Positions 1 to 6,514 of a stretch of 11,645 bases of DNA are shown here, one piece after another. The notes below the pieces were generated by a model, which had not been told where the DNA came from, made no database searches, and worked only from the letters and a program-made list of their open reading frames with translations. Source of the DNA: Candidatus Kapaibacterium sp. (GTDB lineage Bacteria > Bacteroidota > Ignavibacteria > Kapaibacteriales > Kapaibacteriaceae); NCBI GenBank assembly GCA_030830285.1, contig JAURNF010000194.1, positions 1 to 11,645 of the forward strand, given 5' to 3'. The position numbers and the translations under genes were made by a program. Each line of letters starts with the position of its first letter. Position 1 is the first letter of the stretch.

Positions 1-1349
1 AACAAGATCACCTTCACGTCAAGTCGGATGTAGTCTGGCTTTATCGCATTGAGCTGATACTGCGCGTCTAAGGGCTGAATATCGAGACGACCATACAGCA
101 TCACTTTCTTCAGTGCGGCCCACACGTTGGCATCCGAAAGCACATCCATCGCATTGAGAATGATGTAGCCGCCGTCTGCCCGAAGAAGCGAGCCAGCGCG
201 GATATGCGACACGTCGCTCACGGTAAAGCCTCGAGCGTCAACGCGTCGCTCGATCGTGCCAAAGAGCGATTGATATGTTGGCGATGTTTCGACAACGATG
301 GGAGCTGTCGTTGTTCCGTAGTTGTCGAGGATGAGATTGACTTCCGACATGCGCTCGAGTTGACGACTCATTTCGGTCGTTGCCTCATCGACCACTCCTG
401 TGAGTTTCGCTGAGTACACACGCACGTAGTCTTCCATGTGACCAAGGATGTAGGACGTAAGACCACGAAGGAACTCAATGACACGCTCTCGAGGGAAGCT
501 TGTTCGGATATCTTCGAAAATGCCGTTCAACAGGATGCCTACGGCAGCCTGATCGTGCTTTGCGAGCTCCTTTCGGAAGTCGACCATCACGCGCATCGAC
601 CTTCGTCCGATCTCGTTGAGCTCATCTCGATACGTGTCGTATGACTCATGCAACATAGCTGCTTGTTCGGCCGTGATCTTCTTCGCTTCCACAAGTTCGT
701 CGAGCTCATCAATCGCCGTTGGTTTGCCCTCCACGATTGGGAACACTTCCGTCCGGCTGCTGCCATCCTCCTCTTGCAACGTACCAACAACGAAGCCAGA
801 TGGACGGATCTTGGTGTCGAACTCACCGATCAGTTTGTGTTCAAGCTGCTGATAGCGCTGAATGATGTTCTTACGCTCAGCCTGAAACTGCTCATCTTCA
901 AACAGCTGCGGGATGCGACGTCGCACGACCGCCATTGCCTCGTCCATCATTCGTGCGAAGACGCGTCCTTCACCAGCTTGAAACCGCAGGAGCACAGGTT
1001 GGTCGGGCGTCTGGAAGTTGTTGACGTATGCAAAGTCATGCAACTCGGCACGTTCGTTCTTGCGATCGTCAAGGATTTGTCGAATGGTAGTCATCCGACC
1101 GGTACCCACGACACCTGATGCCCAAATGTTATAGCCCTGACTCCGTATTCCGGCCCCAAGCTCGATGGCTTCGATCGCACGGTCTTGTCCAACAATGCGC
1201 TTAAGCGGCTTAACGTGCTTCGTCGTTGTTGTAAAGGGCAAATGCGCCTGCGGACATGTCCAGCGTAACTCACTTGGCGACAGCGTTCGAACCTTCGTGG
1301 TCTTCGTTGCCTTCGATGCCTTAGTTGCCTTCGTTACCTTCTTCATCAT
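1..1349 (-). CDS. Lon-like ATP-dependent protease, AAA_32 family (N-terminal 449 residues; C-terminus beyond left edge)
   Basis: This is the N-terminal part of a Lon-type AAA+ protease of the archaeal-LonB/LonC-like kind (AAA_32), which degrades proteins in the cytoplasm. Visible in order are a Lys/Thr-rich tail (residues 2-19), a Lon-like N-terminal segment with IVGQDRAIEAIELG (52-65), a P-loop GVVGTGRMTT (79-88), a long helical insertion (about 150-345), and the family signature IRAGSLLRADGGYIILNAMD (383-402), which includes the Walker B strand. The segment LDIQPLDAQYQLNAIKPDYI (422-441) is also typical. The sensor elements and the Ser-Lys protease domain would lie off the window, so proteolytic competence cannot be judged. 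The P-loop has Arg85 where classical Walker A has Lys; I recall Arg here in relatives. Start: the first of two tandem ATGs, 8 nt after AGAGGA. It overlaps the upstream AddB-like gene by 29 bp, so translational coupling is likely. Confidence 0.92.
   Translation of the reverse strand, partial: MMKKVTKATKASKATKTTKVRTLSPSELRWTCPQAHLPFTTTTKHVKPLKRIVGQDRAIEAIELGAGIRSQGYNIWASGVVGTGRMTTIRQILDDRKNERAELHDFAYVNNFQTPDQPVLLRFQAGEGRVFARMMDEAMAVVRRRIPQLFEDEQFQAERKNIIQRYQQLEHKLIGEFDTKIRPSGFVVGTLQEEDGSSRTEVFPIVEGKPTAIDELDELVEAKKITAEQAAMLHESYDTYRDELNEIGRRSMRVMVDFRKELAKHDQAAVGILLNGIFEDIRTSFPRERVIEFLRGLTSYILGHMEDYVRVYSAKLTGVVDEATTEMSRQLERMSEVNLILDNYGTTTAPIVVETSPTYQSLFGTIERRVDARGFTVSDVSHIRAGSLLRADGGYIILNAMDVLSDANVWAALKKVMLYGRLDIQPLDAQYQLNAIKPDYIRLDVKVIL
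1288..1341 (-). repeat. 9-bp tandem repeat, six degenerate copies, across the AddB-like stop and Lon-like N-terminus
   Basis: Read on the minus strand the units are GAAGGTAAC, GAAGGCAAC, TAAGGCATC, GAAGGCAAC, GAAGACCAC and GAAGGTTCG. In the AddB-like frame the first two units encode Glu-Gly-Asn, and the third supplies the TAA stop (1321-1323). In the Lon-like frame the same units encode Lys-(Ala/Val)-Thr, giving the basic tail at residues 4-19. The unit length is a multiple of three, so gain or loss of a unit keeps both frames. Confidence 0.8.
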
Positions 1350-4300
1350 TGCGTGATTCCTCTTCTGTTGTGGTGAGCATTCCCCAATGATCCTTGCGGC
1401 AGACTTGTGCAACACGACACGTGTCGCAAGCGCCCTTGCGTGGACGAACAGGATACACTGCGGATTGTACCTGTGTGATGCCGGGATGCAACAATCCCAT
1501 AATGTGATCGAGTGTGTCCGATAGTGGTGTGGTCACAGCCTTCGCTCGCTTCTTTCCGAGCGAGATCATCGGCGAGCCAGCATCGGCAAGAACAACGCGA
1601 CGATCGAGCTTCACAGGCGTCTGTAGCGAGGTACCGAACGCGCGATACACTGCTGCTTCGGGATGTGCATCGATGCCGTGCGAAGCGAACCATGCTCGCA
1701 CAGCTGTGAGATAGATCGGCATCTGCGATGCAAGCCCCTGCTGTACCTTCGCTGCCGTAAATGAATCAGAGAGTGTACTCTTGTAGTCAACCACGGAGAA
1801 GTACAATACACCGTCAATCTCGCGCAGATCAATGCGGTCGATGCGTGTCTTCACCTGCACCGACGCAGTTCCTTGCGTTGTTGGCACGTCGATACTGATC
1901 TCAATTTCCTGCTCGAACAACGCGGGCATAAATCCAGATACGAGCTGATCTTCCCTCTCAAGGGCAAGCCAGCGCTTGAGAAGTCCTGGACGGAGCTCAT
2001 CGCCCACGAGCGCACGGCGTTCAATCGGTGCGAATGCATGCACGTGCGATTGCTCTGCAAGAACTTCTTCGACAACCGTCGCAAGCAAACTCCATTGATG
2101 ATCGAATGTCGTGGCCGACAAATCGACCCGCGCTGCTCGCACACCGGATGGCGTGATCTCCACTGGGGCATCATTGCGAAGACGTCGATACCAACGGTCC
2201 GCCACATCATGCAACAATGTCCCGCGCTCAAGCGGTGTCAGACGAACGTCGTCGATATCAAGATCGTCGAGCCGCAACAGTGACTGTGCGAAAAACCGGT
2301 ACGGACATTGAATCACGATATCGAGTCGGGATGGACTAACTGGTCGCGCGAGGTCCTCAGCAAGCACACGCTGTGCCTCACTATGAAGCACCTCACGAAT
2401 GTCTCCCTGCTGCGATTGATCAATCTCTGGAGCATCCGCGGCATCGACACGTTGTTCGCGGGGGTGCACAATACAGACAACCTGCGGGTCTGCACTTCGC
2501 CATCGCGACGCAGATGAAAGCTCACTACCTAGTGCGTCCAGCTGTGTTGATGGCAGAACGGGAGAGCCCTCCAACATCGTCGGGTATAGGAACAGCGTTG
2601 ATCCGCCATTATTCGCCCCAAAGGCGATGTCGGCCATCGACTCCCATGCAAGATGTCGCTGCACGTCGGGCACGACATCCTCGTCGAGCTGCTGAATGCT
2701 TGTGCGTGGGAACTCGCCCTCGACGCAGCCGATGGCAATCACCAACTGATACATACCACCACGCAGTTCAGCTGGACGGACGATGCGCACACCTGATTGA
2801 CCACGCGCTGAGTTCGCAATCGTCGTTGCTCGAACCAACGTCCACCATCGATGTAGATGCGTCGCGAACGAACAATTCGGGAGCTCGTGATCACGATGAA
2901 GCGCCATGTATGCAGAGCATGTATCACGAAGGGCAACGAATGCCTGCGGCTCTGTGTCAGCACAACGCCGCTCAAGTTCGACACCGCTTGCGATTCGCGA
3001 GAGCAGGATCGATGTAAACCGTTCGCCGTCCATCACACCGTGCACGGGTATGTCGAACACGGCACGTAACTCACGCAGCGTTCGAAGTGCATACGCATAC
3101 CGCTGCGCGTTCCGCTGCGCATGTTCCTGATCGTCGTCGTCACGCTCGGCAATCAACTGCATGTCGGCATGTCGCTGTTCGATGCGATCAATCCACTCTT
3201 GTACTCCATTACCACCAACGATGCGCTCTTCACGAGCGATCAAGAGGAGCGGTGGACCGAAGGGGAGGAAATCGCGGAGCAACGGCTCTCGGAGCACACG
3301 CTCAACGTCAGCTCGCGCCCACCCACCCGTGACAACCCTACAGCACGCATGAAGGAGCGAGGCCGTATGTGTATGCGCAAGGGTGATCTCTCGCAGTCCG
3401 TGCAGAGGTACACCAGATTCGGAACACGCCTGACGTAGCCGCTCGGCATATCGCTGATCACCTGGCACACAGATCGCCATAGAACTCAGTGGTATTCCGG
3501 CGTGAGCGGCCTCCTTACATACAGCTACGGCACGGCGAACTTCGTCGGACCGACTTGCACACGGAACAACGCACCGCTCACCATCAGGGAGCGTGCCTGT
3601 ATGTTGCGCACCCAGATGCCAACCTTGCGCAACGAACCACTGGATGTCGCGCTGCGTGCGTGACACATGGGATGGATCAGGCACAATAAGCTCAGGGGCG
3701 AACTGCACAGCGATGTCCCACCCACATGATGCGAGTACGTTGAGAAGCTGCGCGTCAACACCTGTAACGCCATGCGTGTCGAGCACAATACAGCGAGAGT
3801 ACGCGTCACCTGTAGGGGTTGTCAGTGCTGCAATCGGTGCACGTTGTAGTGCTTCGACCACACGACGACTATACGTACCTCGATCTGCAGCTCGAGAACC
3901 TAACAGTTCTTCATACGCTTCCCAGATCTTTGCTGCTGTTGCGAGCTGACGAGCACCCCGTTGTGATGGATGCCGTGCTGCTGCGTCACGCAACCATGCT
4001 GGCGAGCGCTGCTCCTGTGCCCATCGAACAATTCGTGATGCACGCAGACGGACAGAGCCGACGGGCAGATCGCAGATCTCCGCTGCATGATGCAGCAACA
4101 CATCGACGGCACTATCAGCGAGAATACGCGGAGGCTGCTGCATCACCATCGGCGCAAGCGCACGATAGAGACCTGCCATTGTTACGATCATTGGTGGTTC
4201 ACCACGTCCGTTGTGGCGCGCCCATTGAATCAAGACATCATCGCGCTGCTTGGATGTTGGCACCACAATCAGCACTGGTCCGCTTGGCACAGACCCAATA

Positions 4301-4374
4301 CGCTGAGATGGCGCAGACGCATTGCACACATCGTGGAAGACCGTCTGAGGTGTAGAAGAAATCCAGGATGTCAT
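1321..4374 (-). CDS. AddB-like iron-sulfur PD-(D/E)XK nuclease / inactivated helicase-like protein
   Basis: This 1017-residue protein resembles the AddB subunit of AddAB, which processes double-strand DNA ends for recombination. The C-terminal nuclease domain has all expected elements: CPYRFF (Cys690), HDVADRW (His722), RIDRID (Asp846), VVDYKST (Asp863, Lys865), SQMPIY (about 883-888), and a final CDTC-x5-C cluster (Cys983, 986, 992). Cys690 plus the last three would form the 4Fe-4S staple known in AddB. The helicase-like part shows VLIVVPTSKQR (34-44) and VRIVRPAELRGGMYQLVIAI (529-548), the latter resembling helicase motif V. I see no P-loop GxxGxGK, so ATP hydrolysis is unlikely here. No addA is in the window. 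ATG at 4374 is chosen; an in-frame TTG at 4389 would add five residues, and neither has a clear Shine-Dalgarno. The general call is firm, but assignment as true AddB rather than an AddB-like nuclease is less sure. Confidence 0.9.
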   Translation of the reverse strand: MTSWISSTPQTVFHDVCNASAPSQRIGSVPSGPVLIVVPTSKQRDDVLIQWARHNGRGEPPMIVTMAGLYRALAPMVMQQPPRILADSAVDVLLHHAAEICDLPVGSVRLRASRIVRWAQEQRSPAWLRDAAARHPSQRGARQLATAAKIWEAYEELLGSRAADRGTYSRRVVEALQRAPIAALTTPTGDAYSRCIVLDTHGVTGVDAQLLNVLASCGWDIAVQFAPELIVPDPSHVSRTQRDIQWFVAQGWHLGAQHTGTLPDGERCVVPCASRSDEVRRAVAVCKEAAHAGIPLSSMAICVPGDQRYAERLRQACSESGVPLHGLREITLAHTHTASLLHACCRVVTGGWARADVERVLREPLLRDFLPFGPPLLLIAREERIVGGNGVQEWIDRIEQRHADMQLIAERDDDDQEHAQRNAQRYAYALRTLRELRAVFDIPVHGVMDGERFTSILLSRIASGVELERRCADTEPQAFVALRDTCSAYMALHRDHELPNCSFATHLHRWWTLVRATTIANSARGQSGVRIVRPAELRGGMYQLVIAIGCVEGEFPRTSIQQLDEDVVPDVQRHLAWESMADIAFGANNGGSTLFLYPTMLEGSPVLPSTQLDALGSELSSASRWRSADPQVVCIVHPREQRVDAADAPEIDQSQQGDIREVLHSEAQRVLAEDLARPVSPSRLDIVIQCPYRFFAQSLLRLDDLDIDDVRLTPLERGTLLHDVADRWYRRLRNDAPVEITPSGVRAARVDLSATTFDHQWSLLATVVEEVLAEQSHVHAFAPIERRALVGDELRPGLLKRWLALEREDQLVSGFMPALFEQEIEISIDVPTTQGTASVQVKTRIDRIDLREIDGVLYFSVVDYKSTLSDSFTAAKVQQGLASQMPIYLTAVRAWFASHGIDAHPEAAVYRAFGTSLQTPVKLDRRVVLADAGSPMISLGKKRAKAVTTPLSDTLDHIMGLLHPGITQVQSAVYPVRPRKGACDTCRVAQVCRKDHWGMLTTTEEESRNDEEGNEGN
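1358..1363 (-). promoter_or_regulatory. Ribosome binding site of the Lon-like protease
   Basis: AGAGGA on the minus strand lies 8 nt before the ATG at 1349, inside the coding end of the AddB-like gene. The spacing favours the first of the two tandem ATGs. A good site within the upstream gene allows re-initiation by ribosomes finishing that gene. Confidence 0.55.
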
Positions 4375-4399
4375 GGGGTAGGTGCCCAACAGGCGGGCG

Positions 4400-4407
4400 T
4401 ATCTTTG
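4400..4407 (+). promoter_or_regulatory. Bacteroidota-type -7 promoter element (TATCTTTG) for the lipoprotein-ribE unit
   Basis: TATCTTTG matches the Bacteroidota -7 consensus TAnnTTTG and lies 27 bp before the ATG at 4435, in the only 60-bp gap between divergent genes. No convincing -33 TTG is seen 19-21 bp upstream. Transcription from it would give a leader of roughly 20 nt. No equally good element for the divergent AddB-like gene is visible in the gap. Confidence 0.45.
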
Positions 4408-4434
4408 TAGTGCACAACGTCAATAGGACTCAAT

Positions 4435-5103
4435 ATGATTGCACGTCGGCATTCAACCAAATGTTGGCTCGCGATTTCTTCCATCGCGATGTCGTGGCTC
4501 CTCATCGGATGCGGCGCTACGCAACCGATACGCGTACTGCCCGCTCAGACAGCTGCCGTAACGGCGTCGCTGGGCGGACCAGTCGTACCGGGCAAGTCAC
4601 CAACAGTCATCACTCCCTACATCACCGGTGGCGTGCTCTATGGCGCTTCCGACAACGTAACGATGCACGGAAATCTCCACCTGTTGATGACGGCGTTCAA
4701 GGTGATGGGGATAGATGTTGGCGCCAGCACGCGCATCCTCCGTGGAGAAGGCTGGACGCCAGAGATCACAGGTGGCATTCGCGCGTATGGGTTCGTTCAA
4801 CTCTCCGATCAACCCAAGCCACGTCTGTATCCGTCGATTTCAGCAAATGCGTCATGGACAATTCGTGAGCGCGACCTCATCTATGTAGGCAGTCATCTCA
4901 CAGCACAGTTCTCGCCGAACGAAACCTTTGTGAGTCCGTTCATCGGCTACAGCGTTGCAGCATCCGACAACCTCTCACTCCAGCTTGAGTGTATCTGGCA
5001 GGCATCAAATCACGACACACGCAGTGGAGTGTTAGAAGGCATCTCATCAATCGGCGGACAAGGGTCGTTCGGCATCTTTATCGCAGGAGTAATCCGTCTA
5101 TGA
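4435..5103 (+). CDS. Small beta-rich lipoprotein of unknown function
   Basis: This 222-residue exported protein belongs to no family I can name. The N-terminus is a lipoprotein signal: basic n-region (Arg4, Arg5, Lys9), hydrophobic stretch (11-24) and lipobox LLIGC with Cys26 as the likely lipidated residue. The mature part has alternating polar/hydrophobic strands separated by Gly/Asn turns (for example 56-72, 77-100, 110-123, 133-158, 166-189), and it ends in a strand, GSFGIFIAGVIRL. This suggests a small 8-10-stranded barrel or beta-sandwich at the envelope. The start has a weak AGGA about 8 nt upstream. The stop overlaps the start of the next gene as ATGA, so the pair is probably translated together. 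Being both a lipoprotein and barrel-like is somewhat unusual; the barrel reading is an inference. Confidence 0.82.
   Translation: MIARRHSTKCWLAISSIAMSWLLIGCGATQPIRVLPAQTAAVTASLGGPVVPGKSPTVITPYITGGVLYGASDNVTMHGNLHLLMTAFKVMGIDVGASTRILRGEGWTPEITGGIRAYGFVQLSDQPKPRLYPSISANASWTIRERDLIYVGSHLTAQFSPNETFVSPFIGYSVAASDNLSLQLECIWQASNHDTRSGVLEGISSIGGQGSFGIFIAGVIRL
5085..5089 (+). promoter_or_regulatory. Ribosome binding site of the lipoprotein hydrolase
   Basis: AGGAG lies 10 nt upstream of the ATG at 5100, inside the last codons of the preceding lipoprotein gene. It decides the start at 5100: the reading frame stays open upstream to 4989, but that extension would bury the lipoprotein signal. Confidence 0.6.
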
Positions 5104-5924
5104 GACCTCTTCTTCTGGCACTCGCAGTAACGGCGCTCCTCACGTCGTGCACGATGGATGGCTTCTTGTTCAATTCACGTCCCCTTGACGAATACACGCT
5201 CGCAGATTCGGTGATTCCGACGACGCGTCGCGAGGTGTTTACGCTTTCCTCAGGCGATGCAACGATCTACGGGTACTACGTAAAGCAACCCGACTCGCTC
5301 CGTGTGGAGCCGCATCCCGTGATCGTGTACCATCACGGCAACTACGGACATCTGGAATACTATTGGGATCGCGTTGAGCTCCTCTACAAGACGGGCGCTG
5401 ACGTGCTTGTGTACGACTATCGTGGCTTTGGTAAGAGCACCGGCACCAGTTCTGAAGCATCGATGATTGAGGATGCAACCGCTGTGCTCAACTACCTATA
5501 CTCGCGCACAGATGTCGACACGACGCAGATCTACCATTACGGTTTTTCACTCGGGGGCTTCCCTGCTCTCTATTCTGCTGCGAACCTGCACACGGCAAAG
5601 GGCGTGATCACTGAGTCAGTCTTTGCATCCGGCGAGGCACTCATCCAGACGGGCACATTGGTGAACATCCCTGGGTCGTACTTGCTCAAGGGCGAGTACA
5701 ACAACGTCGCCCTGGCGCAGAAACGGACATGTCCACTTCTGATGCTTCATGGTGGAAGCGATACGTTCATTCCGTTTACTGTTCACGCACAGAGCATCTA
5801 CGATGCCGCACGTCAACCGAAGACGCTCATCAAGGTGGAAGGTGCGGAACACGAGGGTGTGCCTCAAGCGTTTGGCTATGACTTCTACATCAGTCGCATT
5901 CGTGCGTTTATCCGCGGAAACTAA
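5100..5924 (+). CDS. Alpha/beta hydrolase lipoprotein
   Basis: This 274-residue alpha/beta-fold hydrolase is probably anchored in the envelope by lipid. The signal peptide ends in the lipobox LLTSC (Cys17). The fold's landmarks are in order: the oxyanion-region HHGNYG (78-83), the DYRGFGKSTG turn (106-115), the nucleophile elbow GFSLGG (148-153) with Ser150, the acid HGGSDTF with Asp221, and the base AEHEG with His251. The triad is therefore complete. It resembles the BAAT/FrsA/BEM46-like serine hydrolases that act on esters or acyl groups, but the substrate cannot be told from sequence. It starts inside the stop of the beta-rich lipoprotein (ATGA overlap) and is followed 2 bp later by ribE, so all three are probably one transcript. 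Confidence 0.9.
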   Translation: MRPLLLALAVTALLTSCTMDGFLFNSRPLDEYTLADSVIPTTRREVFTLSSGDATIYGYYVKQPDSLRVEPHPVIVYHHGNYGHLEYYWDRVELLYKTGADVLVYDYRGFGKSTGTSSEASMIEDATAVLNYLYSRTDVDTTQIYHYGFSLGGFPALYSAANLHTAKGVITESVFASGEALIQTGTLVNIPGSYLLKGEYNNVALAQKRTCPLLMLHGGSDTFIPFTVHAQSIYDAARQPKTLIKVEGAEHEGVPQAFGYDFYISRIRAFIRGN

Positions 5925-5926
5925 CC

Positions 5927-6514
5927 ATGTTCACAGGACTCGTTGAAGAGACAGGCGTACTTACATCATGCACGCCGCATGACGGCAAACTCCGTTTGCG
6001 CATCACAGCACGTCGCATCATGGACGACCTCGCGATCGATCACAGCGTTGCCGTGCAAGGCGTATGCCTGACCGTAGTCGATCATGACGACAGCTCATTT
6101 GCTGTCGATGTGATTCCAGAGACGCTCACGAAGACAACAATCGGCGCGCTTGGCGAGGGTTCGCATGTGAACCTTGAGCGCGCCGTGCGCATGGCCGATC
6201 GTCTGGGCGGACACCTTGTGCAGGGACATGTTGATGCAACAGGCGTCGTGCGAGAGATCGTGACAGATGATGGACGGTGGGAGATTTGGATCAGCTTCCC
6301 GACCACCTTCCGCAAGTGGCTCATTCCCGTGGGATCGATCTGTGTGAACGGTGTATCACTCACCGTAGCAGATCTCAACGAGTCTGCCTTCAAGGTGGCA
6401 ATCATCCCACACACGCTCGAGGTGACAACACTTCGCGAGCTCTCCGTTGGAGATCAGGTAAACCTTGAGTTCGAACTTCTTGCCAAGTACATCGAACAGC
6501 TCATGCCGCGTTAA
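5927..6514 (+). CDS. ribE: Riboflavin synthase, alpha subunit
   Basis: RibE converts two molecules of 6,7-dimethyl-8-ribityllumazine into riboflavin and a pyrimidinedione, the last step of riboflavin synthesis, in the cytoplasm. The start is the diagnostic MFTGLVEETG, and the protein shows the expected tandem lumazine-binding repeats: VAVQGVCLTV (41-50) in the first, CVNGVSLTVA (139-148) in the second. GGHLVQGHVDATG (94-106) is the strongly conserved joint between them. At 195 residues it is full length. It begins 2 bp after the hydrolase stop, leaving no room for an FMN riboswitch or its own promoter, and no other rib gene is in the window. Its TAA overlaps the TAA of the convergent M28 gene. 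Some databases use the symbol ribC for this enzyme. Confidence 0.97.
   Translation: MFTGLVEETGVLTSCTPHDGKLRLRITARRIMDDLAIDHSVAVQGVCLTVVDHDDSSFAVDVIPETLTKTTIGALGEGSHVNLERAVRMADRLGGHLVQGHVDATGVVREIVTDDGRWEIWISFPTTFRKWLIPVGSICVNGVSLTVADLNESAFKVAIIPHTLEVTTLRELSVGDQVNLEFELLAKYIEQLMPR

Noticed and set aside
648..1118. 156-codon plus-strand open frame at the left end
   Set aside because: It is the reverse strand of the Lon-like gene, whose minus-strand frame is continuous from 1349 to the edge with family motifs.
2373..3017. Long open frame (214 codons) on the plus strand inside the AddB-like gene
   Set aside because: It is antisense to a well-supported nuclease gene, shows no domain, signal or RBS, and its composition (Arg/His/Ser/Thr rich) is typical of a shadow frame.
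3819..4355. 178-codon plus-strand open frame near the AddB-like N-terminus
   Set aside because: Same reason: antisense to real coding sequence, no recognisable motif, and no promoter or RBS.
4395..4423. Sigma70-like -35 TTGACG (4423-4418, minus) for the AddB-like gene
   Set aside because: No acceptable -10 element at 16-18 bp spacing, and no TAnnTTTG at the Bacteroidota spacing; likely chance.
4989..5099. Upstream extension of the hydrolase start to 4989
   Set aside because: It would place 37 basic residues before a clear lipoprotein signal peptide and overlap the preceding gene by over 100 bp; ATG 5100 has AGGAG and a coupled ATGA.
5925..5926. Possible FMN riboswitch controlling ribE
   Set aside because: Only 2 bp separate ribE from the hydrolase stop, and no riboswitch-like sequence is seen before the unit at 4375-4434.
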